DNA of 64,000 bases. It comes from Collybia mongolica. Taxonomy: Eukaryota > Basidiomycota > Agaricomycetes > Agaricales > Clitocybaceae. Shown one piece after another: positions 33,626 through 46,124 of the stretch. The position numbers were made by a program, and so were the translations under genes. The notes below the pieces were generated by a model. The model had not been told where the DNA came from. It was given only the letters and a program-made list of their open reading frames with translations, and searched no databases. How positions within the stretch are numbered: position 1 is the stretch's first letter; every line of letters begins with the position of its first letter. The stretch covers positions 1,054,001 to 1,118,000 of the forward strand of contig JAAXNY010000010.1 in assembly GCA_013420905.1 (NCBI GenBank), given 5' to 3'.

Positions 33626-35349
33626 ATGATTCTCTTCGCCGCACTGGTATTCGGTGCCCTGGCCTTTGGATCGCAGGTCGTTCTTTCTCTGAATTTCAAG
33701 TTCGAGTTATCCCAGGTTGAACAGTGCGAACCGGTTTCCATTACGTTCGTCGGAGATGCCAGTGTCGACGCAGTACCAATGTCATTGACACTCCTTCCAT
33801 TTGGTTCCCGACCTATATCAATTCCCATCCCCAATGCCGCTGCCAACACATCCGGAATTTATGTCACATTCTTCCCATTTGTCGAAGGGACAACATTTCT
33901 CGCAGCCCTCGAAGATAGTTTTGGAGAGAATGCTGCTAAGGTATCTGACGTGATTAGAGTGCTCCCTTCACCGACTGGGAATACGGCATGTCTTCCAATT
34001 GTACAAGGAGTGGAAGAGGTATCACCCGCTGTCTTTAACTTGAACAGCACTCTATCACAATGCGAGGAGTTTACAGTTTCCTATAATCGAAACGTCGTTT
34101 CCGCCGCCCCTACAGTTCGTCTCTATAGTCCGAAGGGCCCCTCTTTCCTCCTCAACCGGACATCCGAGAATCAGGAAAGCGGATCTGCGACATATATAAT
34201 GAGTCGCGAGCGTGCGAAGCAAGTGGTTTTACTATTTGCTGACGGCCAAGGCCACCAAGAGACCTCGACCCTAATGACGAGTCCGTATATGTCCCTCGCC
34301 CATTCAGTTTATTCGCTGAGCCAAGTATCACAGTTGGAGGTGACTCACAAAGTAGTGAAGCTTGCTTTCCTCCCAAAGACGAGATTCCGTCCCAGGAAAG
34401 TTCAGGTGTATCCCGGTGAGTTACACCTTAAATCGCAGAATCTGTCAAAGACTGATAGAATATCATAAGAGCTGTGATAATAGGGAGCGCCGCAGGTGGA
34501 GGTGCCATAGTACTGATTTCCATACTCATGGTTCTCTTCATCCTTCGTGAACGACGACGCAGACGATCCGAGAGCATTGGATTCGATCCTGCCTTGCTCG
34601 AAACAGGACGTTCCCGGACCCCCGAGTACAACGGCAGATACCCTTCCCCTCTTAACAAGAATGATACATCATATGGCAACGGTTTCGTCAAGGATCCACC
34701 ATACACTGCCGAAAAGTTCTTGTCCCCCACTACCGCATTTTATCCAAGGGCGAGTATGGCTTCGTGGGCACAGGCCACGCCTGAGGACCAACGATTCCCT
34801 GCTGCCCAGGGACTTCCATCTGGTGCTCCTGGGAATCCCAAATCTGACGATCGCCTGTCGCTTAATTCACTGGATATTGAGGGAATTCTTAACATGGCGG
34901 CAGTGCAGTCGAGTAGAAGCAGCAGGCAAACCCTGGAACCCATGCCCTTCGCTCCGCTTGTCAATTCGCCAACTTATGATCCTTCATCAGGGATCCACCT
35001 TGCTGTCCCAAGACCGTATCCTGCCCGCGGACACCTCCGCGAACCTTCTGACGTCCCCATCGGGCCAAATTCTATCGCATTCTCATCCACCTCAGAAAAT
35101 CCGTTCGCTGACAATAGCGAAATGAGGGACTCTGTCGCCCGCGCACTATATCGGCGTCAGGGCTCTGTGGATTCGGTTTTAAGACCACCTCCAGGAGCAT
35201 TGATAGGTCTCCCATCGTCACCTCGCAACGGGATTCGCTTCAGCAGGGAAAGATTATCAGGGAGTGAAGGAACGGGGGCATTTGGAGCGAGATCTATCAA
35301 CCGAAATACAAAGGACAGTATTGGAAATTGGTATGACATTGCGCGTTAA
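33626..35349 (+). CDS. Signal peptide plus single membrane segment protein, unknown role
   Basis: Three exons (33626-34280, 34334-34415, 34470-35349) join to 538 residues. A signal peptide (MILFAALVFGALAFG) precedes an ectodomain of about 230 residues with Cys pairs and N-glycosylation sites (NTS, NST, NRT). A Ser/Glu-rich stalk with IGGDSQSSEACF follows, then a membrane helix (AVIIGSAAGGGAIVLISILM) with a stop-transfer RERRRRR, and a cytosolic tail of some 270 residues, Pro/Ser-rich with several SxxR and RSxS sites. I recall a large Agaricomycete family with this plan (ectodomain with DGQG and a Cys block, one helix, Ser/Pro tail), function unknown. The first intron lies inside a long open frame; reading through it would change the stalk, but splicing gives the family-like GGDSQSSEACF. 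It may be a surface sensor or wall-anchored protein; that is inference. Confidence 0.7.
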
Positions 35350-35786
35350 GAGCTCTTTGTGTTCTTTCTTCGTTCGAAACTCGTCCATAATTCGAGTAAT
35401 TGAGCCGATAGGTTCATTCCACATTCGTTAACTGTGCATATCTTTGCTGTTTAAGTAGTATGGTTTTCGCTTCCCAAGCCCGTAGGTTACGGCTTGATGT
35501 TCTGTATTTTTATACGCATAGCACTGTTTTCAGCACTCCGAGAGACTGGCTTTATCCGTGTAGGCAGGAAGGATAGTTGTACTTTACGATGTCATTCCTA
35601 GACAATGTAACTGCTTTCAATGCCCTTTCTATTTGTCATATAATACGTGCGCGATGCTAGGGCCCAGTTGATACAAAATGGTATGAATGGAATGGAAACA
35701 TGAATAAGTGAGTATTAGGCAAACCAATGCGAACGGTTTGCGAACATATGAAAATGATTAGGTAAAGCTTAAGAATGTTGTTGTCA
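35350..35786. other. Convergent 3' flank
   Basis: The 3' regions of the membrane protein gene and the SUMO protease gene. No coding signal seen. Confidence 0.5.
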
Positions 35787-38700
35787 TCATCTCAGCCTCT
35801 TCGCTGGGCCCCTCTTCGATGCACCACCTCTCTTGCCCTTGGCTTTCTCCTTCCCATTGGCTGAAATAGTTTCCACGATATCAATCTCATCGTCCGTTGA
35901 CTCGATAACTTCGACTGCGTTGACACCTGTCTCCCTCTTTCTGGCCTCTTCTTTCACCTTTTTCCACTCGATAGAAAGTTGCCGAATATTGTTGGCCATG
36001 TTTTCCCGCATGTCGGCAATCTTCGATTCTTCCCAATCTTCTTGACGAACAGCCATCGGTAGATTTTTCGTCCGGGTCTAAGACCACAGCGTTAGGGTTC
36101 AGAGCTCAACCTCAGATCAGGGTAAGTGATTCTTACCTTGATAATATGGCAATATCTTTCTGGGTCCGTGACAAACTTCTGCGCAAAGTGAACGAGGTAG
36201 AGACCACAATCGCAGAAATTGGGTTGCACAGGAACCTAGTCGTGATGTCATACGGGCATTCACACATAGTATTATAAAGACGTACAGAAGCCATCTTTCC
36301 GCAAGGATCACTTGTTTCGGAAAGATTGCGTTTGTCTTTCGCTTCCATCTTGAGGTATTTACTAAGATGCCTGATAGCTTGCGGATGCTTTGAACCCAAA
36401 GAATCTAGCGTAAAAATGTATGTCCTGCAAAGCGTGCTCGTAGGAGGAGGACTTAAATGGGAACTGGTTAAATACTCACGTTGGAACGGAGTCCGGGGAT
36501 GGTGATGGTTCTTCCTCTTCTTCCTCCTCCTCACTTATCACTCTAGACGTAGCTTCGGTTCCATTTTCCCTTTGCTTCCCTTGGACCTTCTTCGATAATT
36601 TTCCATAGAAATTACTCGGTTTTACTGAATTTGGCGTTGGTGCATGTTCGACATCCATGTCATTCGCGAGAAGTTGTTCAACTTCCGCGGTCCCTGTCGA
36701 ACTTGTGTCTGCATCGTGCATTTCAGAGCCAAGCGGGGGTGTCCCGCCCGGATTGTAATCAGATACTGTCGGGGATATATTATAAAGATTCCCCTCTTGT
36801 GGACTGTCCCTATCGATATTCATTTCACTCAGAGGAGATAAAGGGGTGTCCTCGAAACTGTCAACCACTTGGGTTGCACTGCGAGGACTTTCAGTCGTGA
36901 CGGTGATGGAACACGATGCATCGAAATTGAGGAGGTTTTTTTCAACGGCACTGTCAATAAATCTGTCTTTATCATTTTCTGCCTCTGAAATTGGGGGAGT
37001 CGCTGAAGTTGAACTGATTCGGGGCGGTATTGGCTTTGCAGAAGGCACTGCATTTGCGCTCAATGCCTGTGCTCGACGGCGTGTTGTCGGGCTCTGAGTC
37101 TCCACGATGAGGGGCGGGTTGAGAATATGGGCAGGATGGTATATTATAGCCAGATACCAGTGAAGGCTAAGCATGTGTTGGTCAAAAGAACAGGCGACGA
37201 GGGGTCGGTACCTACTTCTCGTTGATTGGAACAATGATATACTTTTTGCTAAATAAGTCAAACTTTGACGTCCATTTCCGAACACTATTATAACCATCTT
37301 CGATGCTAAGGAAGTGTGAAGAAGATTGTGGCGTCAACACAAGTGGACACATACTTCTTGTTATTCAACTTTTTGTAGAAAAAGGAGCTGAATACATGGA
37401 TTTGTTTCGCGAGTTCCGGATTAATGTCTTCCAAGTTCCTAAGCCATAATCTGAGAGAGGTGAGCAGGATAAAATAAAGAAGGAGAACCAGCAATCCATA
37501 CTTAAGTCCGAATTCTATGAGGGTATCATTGAGGAATTCGCCAGGTTGAAGCCTTTTGAAATCAGCATTAGTAATATTCACAGCACCAGGAACTCCTTGC
37601 GGATAACATAGGATGCTGTAGATTATGAGTACGAGATGAAATACAAGAATGGTCGACGTACACTTCATCTGGATCAACCGAAGGGGACCGTTCTATCGTA
37701 GATACGGCCTTTCGGGAAGACCGTCGAAGTACACCAGTGGGTGCTGGTGGGCTTTTTCTTGTCCTTTGTCTAGATTTCACACATTATGGAGTCCCGTACA
37801 CGATAAGAGATACAGGATGCTTACGGTTGAGGAATAATAGTCGCCCCAGACGAAGTAGAAGCAGAATTGTGTGATTCGGATGGATTCACGCTTAACTGGT
37901 CAGCTGGAGGGGGCGGCGTAGACTCATCCATAGCCACAGTCTTGACGCTATCGGGTGCCGACCGTTTAGCAGGGCGCGAATCTTGGCTTAACTCTTCGAC
38001 GGCGTTTTTGCGTTTTCCTAGTGATCCAGCTTGTTGGATTTCTGCTGATCGAGTGGCGGTTTCCCATACGCCTCGCGCGGCAGGAGGCCTATGAAAATGT
38101 AAAATGACGCCCAGGCTCGAAAGGAACACGGATGCTGTACCCAATGATAGTTTCCTTATGAGATGTCCGATGTGTTATCCAGCTTAACAGATTGGTATAA
38201 TTGTCGTCTGACCAGCCTGCATGTCCTGTGTCAAACATGAGCGTAATTTTTCCTATGGCCTGCCTATCTCCTAATGAGTGAGATGAGAAATATTCAATAG
38301 ATCCTGGTGAGGAAAACATGCCCATTTTGAAAGTAGTGCTTTCCCTCTTCAAACCAGTCAGATATGCTGGGGATGTGGCAAATTCCATGATTGTGATCTC
38401 AGACTTTAGAGGTAACGGCATGGACTACGTTTTGGTTTAACCGTGATACTCAACGCCAGAAGTTAACATACCGTGATACATTCTATTTCGTTTGGAACGT
38501 CGAAGACGATTTGAAACCCATTCCTGTTTTGACCCAGCTCGTCTTCCTTGATTGTCACGATGTTCTTATGCGAACCCCAGTATAGATAGTATCCAAGCGC
38601 GGACTTCTTGTGTTCCGTACCAAGAAAGAATTCCTTTACACGAATGCTAGAATGGCCTTGTCTCGCGGAGGACGTGCTAATCAATGATGATGACGCATTG

Positions 38701-39769
38701 GAAAAATGAGGTGATATTGTCAAAGGCTTGGAGGAAGAGGTCGCGATTATACCATGATTTCCACCCTGTTACAAGAGTTAAGAAACTCCGGATAAAGATG
38801 ATAATTTGGTGTACCTTCGGTTTCATTTTGCCTTTAATATTGCGCGAAACAACTGCGCGAAGATCTATATGAGGTGCTGTGTTTTGCTCAAACTTCGTAA
38901 CCTTTTCCTTGACATTGCCCTTCTGAGTCCATACCTTCACAGGACTAGAATCGTCTGTGAAGTCCTCGATAGCGTCGGAATCTTGGTTATTAATTTGCTT
39001 CTCCAGTGCAACTGTATCTGCACCGTCTTTGGGGAGACGTTCCGCGAAAGGGTGGGGTTTGTCTTGAGACAAGTAGTTGTATGGGTGAACCAGGGGTTGT
39101 TCGAAATTCTGTTTCTTGGATGGCGGTATGAACGGTGGGTCGTCCACCATATTCATGGGGTCAGATTGCACGGGGACCCCGATGTCTTCTTCATTATCAA
39201 TGATCTCTATGATATCGGCTGAGTCCACTCTGCGGCGACTTGAATTTGACGATCCTGGATGTTTCCACGTGAAGTAGCCCCAGGTTTAAGAAGAAACAAG
39301 AAAATACCTTGAGTGAAGCTGATATGCCTTACATTTCGATTGGGAGTGTGACCAAATACTTTCCTTGAGGCTGTCGTATTGCCGTAGGCCTCGTATCTGC
39401 CAAGACGGCGTCGAGCATGATTAGAGCTCATGTTGTCGTACGGGCTTCCAACCCCGCGTGAGTAGGGATGAGGATTCATGACTTGGTTTGTGGTTTGGTT
39501 CTTTAGGCGCAGATATGAGATTGGCCTATGCAGAAGAGCCGAGATATCTCACCCCCCTCTGAAGTGATGGAGTGGTTATTGGTGTTGGAGGCTTTCTCCA
39601 AACGGGCTCGGAAGCTGAACCAGACGAACTAAAAACATCAGTAAGCTTGAGTTTCCGTCAAATACGAGATCAGAGTGTAGTACATTTGGGTCGACGCGTC
39701 TCTCATGTTTAGCATGGGCCTACTTGGCCCGTGAAGGGCCGCAATCCTATCTCTGTCTGCTTTTTCCAT
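35787..39769 (-). CDS. Ulp2-like SUMO protease (C48 family)
   Basis: Cysteine protease that removes SUMO from proteins. From the N-terminus: MEKADRDRIAALHGPSRP, a disordered region with Ser/Pro and acidic patches, a PH-like segment near 38100-38430 (ITIMEFATSPAYLTGLKR, KITLMFDTGHAGW), the catalytic domain beginning ITNADFKRLQPGEFLNDTLI, VFSSFFYKKLN, the HWYLAIIYHP block with catalytic His, then a long Ser/Pro/Glu insert of about 200 residues with an EEEEEEEEP run (36480-37100), TLDSLGSKH with catalytic Asp, and the QPNFCDCGLYLVHFAQKF block with the catalytic Cys in CDCG. An insert between the His and Asp parts is typical of Ulp2 and SENP6/7. The C-terminus is basic (GKRGGASKRGPAKRLR). About 1,100 residues with many short introns. 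Confidence 0.88.
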
Positions 39770-40443
39770 TGTCGAGAAGGTTGCGAGGAATCTCAAGGTT
39801 AACGTGAAGTAGACATGCGCAGAACGTCGGTGAGAGCTGAGCCGGCGATTTGTGGCTCAAAAAGGCAACCCATCTATGAGGCACGAGCTCTGCGATTTTA
39901 CAACACCCCCATTAGCAGAGGCGTCTTGTGTATTGTACATAGCAATAGAGCTCATAGAATGGTGTAAAACAGGTCTCACAACCAAAGGTTCTGTAATATG
40001 GCCAAAGGCCTTCTATTGTGTCCAATATACAACTGCATAACCAGATAATGTGTTAAAGGCTTACATCCCAGAACAGAGATGGAAGATGAATATTGTAGCA
40101 CACGTAATATACAGAAAGGAAGGGAGGGGGAAGAGAGGGCAGGGAGGATATCGCAAGATACCGCACAAGCTGAGGATGTTATATATAAAGTCCAGCGAGC
40201 TTTTAACAACCACCAAACAATAAAATAGGCTAGAAAAGTTCGCGACGGATATGCAAGCATTGCTAATGTATATGAAACGCGGGAGGAGGCAGTATCCCTC
40301 ATAAAAGATGAAATGGCGGCGCCTGCCTTGTAATGTCGGCAATCATCTTCTGTGTCTAGAGGGGCAGATGTGAAAAGTGAATTAATGGTGTTGTTCGTGA
40401 TCATGTCGAGTCGTTGGTCGGAGGGGTCGTGGGAGGCTATGGT
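39770..40443. other. Intergenic: SUMO protease promoter and KRE6 3' flank
   Basis: Contains a purine-only tract at about 40112-40150 (GGAAGGGAGGGGGAAGAGAG core), and otherwise nothing. The remaining open frames are shorter than 145 codons and without family signal. Confidence 0.5.
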
Positions 40444-42809
40444 TTAGCAGCCATCGTATTGTGAGTTGCGCGGGAACGTGTTGCCTGCTTGAGCCCACGT
40501 CGTGAGATTGGGATTCGTGTACGCTTGAATATGTCTGTTCACGAAGTTATCATCTGGCGTACACCGCGCTGAAACAGACAACTTACCTTTCTATATAAGT
40601 AGAAGTCGGATGCGACGGTGGGTCACAAGTAATACCGTTCTTCGTCCCCGCTCGCTGGTAGATCCTGACATAATCAATGTACATCTTTGCAGGGAACTGC
40701 AGATGTTTGTAATCTTGCTTTTGGAAACCGGGTGATAAACCTAAGTTGAAGACAAGATACTGGAACGTAGTCGGATTGTCAGTATAATTCAAGATGTAAC
40801 GCCGTTGACATACCAACGGCTCTTCTGGAATCAACCGATCGCTCACCCGCGATATGGGGTCGGCTTTGATAGTCGCCGCTGTCATCGTCCAAGATTGTTT
40901 GCCTTGACTAAACCACGAAATATATCCATCCTCCCTATGGTTTTGATCAAACCACCACTCATACGCGTAAGGGGCGTATCCTTGACCGTCATAATTTATG
41001 TCATCTATATAGGTGACTGCTGAGACCGCTTGCTGGAACACGCCACCCTTGTATGTATTGTACTGAGTGAGATCGGCGTCGAAGATTTTGCTTGCCGGCT
41101 CGGTCGCGTCAAACTCGTACTTGTAGTTGTAGGGAGCACATTGGAAGCTCTGCGAAACCTGCCCTCGAAATACGTCTGTGTCGACTTGTGTTTCGATAAT
41201 ATCAATTTCAGGGACACCTCGACCATTTTTGACACTTGGTCCCGGATGGTCGGAACCGGGACAAGTGCAAGCAGAGAGCCTTTGCCCAGGAAGGAAGCTT
41301 AAAGGACCGTCGCCTGGTGAACCAGTTGCTGCTGACGAGGGAGTACCGTCCCTTGCCGTTTGATTCGGGAATGTTCCCAGATCACAAGTATCGTAGCTAT
41401 ACGGCCACATCCCTTCAGTGGTGGCACCGTAACCAGCTCTTCCCTGAAAATCGTAAGATTAGAGCAGTGGACTTAATGAAGCGACTTACAAGATTGCCCA
41501 TCGACCAAGCACCTGACAACGTAGGATGACATCAATATATTGAATCTCACGTAAACTCAACTGAACGAAACACATACCAGGCCATAGTCCAGGTGCCTTG
41601 GGGCTCCCTGGCATACTTATGGAAACTTCTACATATCCGGTATTGAAACAGAGTTTATTCCATGAAGTCAACATGCCTATAAACAATTCAATTCAAGAAA
41701 TAAAATATAATAAACGGGAGGAAGTTTGCATACCGCTCTGAAAATTAAGGTCTTTGTAGTTCTTTTGTTCAAGCGTTATCACAAGCTTCCCATCCTTAGT
41801 GGTCAATGCCTGTAAAAGGCGTTAAGAAAGAGTGTACTACCAAGAGATGAATTGACTGACACTAGGATCATACCACTCCAAATCACCAGTCGGCCTGAGC
41901 AGACATCAGGCAAGCAAGACACATTGCTTGAAGGCAGACTTACCAGTAATGAAGGTCAGCAGCCTCCCAGAATGGATCTTCACCAGGGTAAAATGTCCTT
42001 CCATCCGTGTTGAACTCATCGCTGAACACAAGATTGTATTTTTTCCCGTCTGTTCCTGTGCGCGTTCTGACATCAGATGGCGTTTCAGGATCTATGAGTG
42101 TTGGTAGATTGGGTAAGTCAGGTATTTGTCCCGTCCCATTAACTCCTCCAAGATTAAATCCGACGACTTTGGGATCGGGATGACTGACGAAGTATATGAT
42201 CGGGTATCCGACGAAGAGGGTAATAAGGCCGACAACGAGGATCACAAGAGCCCCAGCGTTTGCCCATCCTCGAGCAGAAAATATCGTCCACGAATCATCA
42301 CCCCTCGAATCACGCATGTTTGGGTTATGGAGAGCATCGTCGAGGTCAGGGTCCTTGTCCCAAAGATATTGAGGTACGGTTAGCGTATTCGCAATGGGAA
42401 GCTTCTCAGGCCCAGTCGTTAATGATTGTTCGGAATGAGCAGAGCTAAATCGCGAAGCATTGTAGACACCGGCGTCTCTGGTACTGTCTGGGTGGTACTG
42501 CGGAGATGTTTAGGACACTCAATAATGAAAATTGCATGAAACACACACAGAGTATGGCCCATATCCTGCACCAATTGTGCCACTAGCCACACCCATCGCG
42601 ATGGCCCCCCTACCCGTCGGCATATTTTGATGTTGGTTGCTGCTAACCGACGGAGTACGAGTTGGCGGTCGTTGAACATAGTGTGAGTTTTGAACATATT
42701 GTGAGCTCGATGATTGGTTAATGGCGGAACGAGGGCTTTGTGGGACAGCAGCATATTCCCGAGGTCCTGGCTGTGGTGTTCCCCGTCGGGGGCGAGGAGC
42801 ATGCGACAT
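40444..42809 (-). CDS. KRE6/SKN1-type beta-1,6-glucan synthesis protein (GH16-like)
   Basis: Type II membrane protein needed for beta-1,6-glucan in the fungal wall. The cytosolic N-terminus ([15 protein letters not shown]) is Ser/Pro/Gln-rich, followed by a membrane segment [20 protein letters not shown] near 42190-42270. The lumenal part is a GH16-like domain: [51 protein letters not shown], the catalytic motif EIDIIE preceded by GRGVP, then YEWWFDQN and [11 protein letters not shown]. Full KRE6-type signature with the [15 protein letters not shown] segment is present. It ends at 40444 with [12 protein letters not shown]. Around 660 residues. The start at 42809 is the first in-frame ATG; the frame is open upstream to a non-ATG codon. 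The protein acts in the ER/Golgi or plasma membrane; the exact reaction is still debated for the family. Confidence 0.93.
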
Positions 42810-43563
42810 GAAGGTTGTGGAGAAAGATGAAGGCAGACCAGCCAAACTTGGTGGACTCGGTTAATTTGACACCCCTTCTCACGGCCCTCATGACACGGCC
42901 TCGAGACTCCAACTTTCGACAAAAATAGCCATATGCAACAGTTGGTTCAATAATTTTTATTCTCTCTCCACCATGTGGATCCTGGAAGCACATGGCCACA
43001 AATGCGAAAGACTACTTGGGTTTCTTCCAATAACCAACCAAGGTAATGAACTGTAATCGGTCACGATACTGATCATCGCTGAACCCATCATGACACGACA
43101 CGCTGGAGCGGTCGACAGCTTGAAGGCATGACTTGCAGCTGTAAGCTCAAGTTGTACCGATGACAACGGTTGACAACCAGCGCTCGTTAATTATTTTGCT
43201 TTCCTTATCTTCGCGCCAACCAGAGTTCCCTCAAAATTTGGTAATTGTTGTTGGATGGTATCAACTACCAAACTCACTCCAGGCGTACAAAGTGACATCT
43301 GTGTCTCCGCTTCGGAATAAATTGTTGTCAGGTCTGACAATTTACATACTTTGAGGCAGTTGAGAGTGTGCAATGATAAGCTGCTAATGATGCATGATGG
43401 CCGACGGGAGGCGATACCGCCAAGGAATATATTTAGCGATGAGTCCCATCTCAAACACCCTCGATAAATTACATGGCGGCCCATGCTCATTATAGGTAAT
43501 CAAACTTATAACGGATGTACCCAACTATTGAATACTGAATATTGAGGCCTGAGGCCGTAATGA
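42810..43563. other. Intergenic: KRE6 promoter and SDR 3' flank
   Basis: Only short, unsupported frames. A run of stop codons in all frames near 43330-43560. No motif seen. Confidence 0.5.
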
Positions 43564-44666
43564 TCAAACCCTCGAAGGATTGACAGTCATATATCCTCCA
43601 TCAATGACGATCTCCTGGCCGTTCATGTAACCCCCTGCCCGAGATGCGAGATACACCGCCGTCCCCGCCATCTCCTGTCCACTGATTAGGGAAATGTGCT
43701 CAGCGTTGCACCAGACGGTGTTTGTTATATTCCACTTACTTCCCCGCCCGTTTAGCAGGTACAGGCCGCACGCCTTTCCCAACCTTGTCCACTTCCCCAG
43801 GCCCGATGGTGTCGTGTGTCATCTCCGATGCATACACCCCTGGCGCAATGGCATTGACGCGCACTTTGGCCCCCTTCAGGGCAAGTTCTGTAGCCAGCAT
43901 TTTCGTCAGATGCCCGGCTGCGGCTTTCGCACTATTGTACCCAAACTGCGAAAAAGAAAGTTCAGCGGATCCGACCGGGTGACTGGAGTCAAGCATACAT
44001 GTTCCTGTGCAACTTTGACAAGGCCACTGATACTGGTAATATTGATCACAACTGAATCAAACCCTTCCACATCCTCCGAACCCTTGTCAAGGAGGCCCAA
44101 GAATGCGGTGGTAACAAAGAAAACGGAGAAGGCATTGATGGTGTATATGTCGACCCATCCTGAGAGGGGCTCATTGAACAACGCTTGCCCTAAAGACTCT
44201 GCGTCTTTCAGCTCTGGTGCTAAAGGGTTTCCGAGGAAAGGCGATGTAGGCCCGACTTGGCCTGCGCTGGGATGCTTGTTACTGTCCTGCACTCCGGTGC
44301 ATCAGGATATTGCACTAACTTGTTGACTAGGATGTGCAATTTCCCCTCTTTTTCCTGTATCAGCTTCTTTCCTTCCATGATACTTTCCTTGCTTGTCACA
44401 TCCATCTGCAGCCTGATTTAAACACCCGTCAATACCAGATAACTGCGCAATCGGGGAACCTACGGGATAATCACGCCTGGTTCACCGCTTCGAGCCCAAT
44501 TATCAGCCACTATTCGGAGCACTTCCTGGCGCCTTCCCGTAATGTATACCTTTGCTCCGCTCGATGCCAGACCTTGGGCGATTAGGAGTCCGATGCCCGT
44601 TCCGCCACCCGTCACGATCGCCACCCTCCCAGAAAGATCATTGAGAGCCTGCGGGCGATACGACAT
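43564..44666 (-). CDS. Short-chain dehydrogenase/reductase (SDR)
   Basis: NAD(P)-dependent oxidoreductase of about 300 residues. Cofactor motif TGGGTGIG near residue 20 ([19 protein letters not shown]), NNAG after splicing ([15 protein letters not shown]), the Ser-Tyr-Lys triad with NITSISG and YNSAK, and the C-terminal [43 protein letters not shown]. The intron 44267-44319 splits the NNAG block: reading through it gives an apparently broken motif, splicing restores it. An Arg just after the first sheet (YITGRRQEV) suggests NADP rather than NAD. The substrate is unknown; the Agaricomycete members I recall are uncharacterised. It has no partner genes next to it that would place it in a pathway. 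Start at 44666 is the ATG before the family N-terminus. Confidence 0.9.
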
Positions 44667-44948
44667 GATAGATGACCGCGCGGATGAGAGCCCAAGAATC
44701 GCTGTGCTTGCATGTTGACTTCAGATTATAAAGTTCTGGAACGGCCCGTGCTCAGGATCATATGCTGATCGACAATCGGTTCTCGTCCCGGCCGGACTTA
44801 CGACGGGCCAATACAAAGTCCAACATCAATACAAGGACTGGATGTGCCAGGCGGGGAGTCGAGTACAGGATACAACGTATGTACATATATATTCCACTAG
44901 AGCTACACTTGGAAAAGAGGATCGGCAAGATACGCGATACAACGGTCA

Positions 44949-46124
44949 TCACCTACATCTGCGCATCCCCTTCAAATCTGGATGGACATGGAAGTGCATA
45001 TGTCCATACGCGTCAATCCCCCATTGCCTGCTCTTCCTAGATCGTAAATTGAGATTCAATATCTGGTCAGGCGAATGTGGTCGTCTGACCACAAGTTGTC
45101 GGATGTTCGGAAGGGCTTGGAGAATTGGAGTCACCATGCGAGGATCGTACCATCCATGCTCGATGCGGAGGAGTCGAAGAGAGGGCGAGATGGCGTATAC
45201 ATAAAAGAAGGATTTAAGGCTGAGAAATGGCTGGTGGCGGCGATCGGCATCTATCAACCGCAGTGATAGGAGGTTTGGGGTGAAAACAAGTGTCATAAGA
45301 TGTGTGAGTTCAAAAGGTATGTCCGGGCTTTCGACACGGAGTTGTAGGCGAGTGAGGAATGGAAGGACTACGCTGCGTTTAACAGGGTGGTATCGGGTGG
45401 GGTGGACGGAAAAGTGATTGCGAGGAAACAATATTCTGAATTCGACGAGGCGACTGCAGACTTCAAGTATGGATATTGTGTCACGTACAGCTTGGTGCCC
45501 GACAGTAAAACCGTGGTGAGTGTAGTCTAAGTAGACCAAGTTGCCGAAGAGAGACGGCAGCCATGTTAGCCTAATTCCGTCAAGTGTGACGCGACGCAAC
45601 CTTGGCGCAACGCCAGAAAAAAGACAGAACTCCTTAGTATCGTCATTGGCGCGAAAAACCAATGTAAGGTCTTCAAGGCTCCTGGCCTGATCCCTGCTTC
45701 GCGAGCAGCAACCAGAAAGGGCAGAATTCCAAAGGAAAGGGGCGTACTCAGTGAAAACGATCTCAAGGGATCGCCATCGTCGAACAAATGGCGCGACCAG
45801 ATGCATGTGCCATTGCACAGTATACATGTCAAGCGATTGGCGTCGAGGGAATCCTGATGAAGATGTGACCCACGACTTCAGCTGAATGTCTAGCGTACAC
45901 TCCCTCGCCCTGTATATCCTTTCCCTCCACATATTTGTTTGTGGTGTCAGTGTTATACGCCGCCAGAGCGATGGTGTTCGAAACGTGATTTCGCGCCAAA
46001 CCCTGCAAACGTGAGAGACACGGATTGGCAGCATCATGTCGTCTTCAGAACCCAGAACAAATATGTGAGAGAGAATTTCAACGGGGAGTCGGTGGATGAA
46101 GTGTATAGGTCTGAAGGCAGGCAT
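44949..46124 (-). CDS. F-box protein
   Basis: One exon of 391 residues, unusual here because nearly all other genes have introns. The F-box sits at about residues 8-55 (FIHRLPVEILSHIFVLG, IRVSHVCRVWREI, TPSLWRRITL). The remainder looks like leucine-rich-repeat-like blocks (LRRVTLDGIRLTWLPSL, LTRLQLRVESPDIPF, LLSLRLIDADRRH, LRLLRIEHGWYDPRM), in the style of the large F-box families of mushrooms. It would be a substrate receptor of an SCF ubiquitin ligase with unknown substrate. The open frame extends upstream of the chosen ATG, but without an ATG start; 46124 begins just before the F-box. The gene lies between the SDR and Prp24/SART3 genes with no link in function visible. Confidence 0.85.
   Translation of the reverse strand: MPAFRPIHFIHRLPVEILSHIFVLGSEDDMMLPIRVSHVCRVWREITFRTPSLWRRITLTPQTNMWRERIYRARECTLDIQLKSWVTSSSGFPRRQSLDMYTVQWHMHLVAPFVRRWRSLEIVFTEYAPFLWNSALSGCCSRSRDQARSLEDLTLVFRANDDTKEFCLFSGVAPRLRRVTLDGIRLTWLPSLFGNLVYLDYTHHGFTVGHQAVRDTISILEVCSRLVEFRILFPRNHFSVHPTRYHPVKRSVVLPFLTRLQLRVESPDIPFELTHLMTLVFTPNLLSLRLIDADRRHQPFLSLKSFFYVYAISPSLRLLRIEHGWYDPRMVTPILQALPNIRQLVVRRPHSPDQILNLNLRSRKSRQWGIDAYGHMHFHVHPDLKGMRRCR

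Noticed and set aside
40112..40150. Purine-only tract downstream of KRE6.
   Set aside because: Simple-sequence tract without further structure; no reason to call it a regulatory site.
44267..44319. Apparent loss of the NNAG motif in the SDR gene (reading LVNKLVQYP).
   Set aside because: It is an unspliced 53-nt intron with GT-AG ends; removing it restores [12 protein letters not shown].
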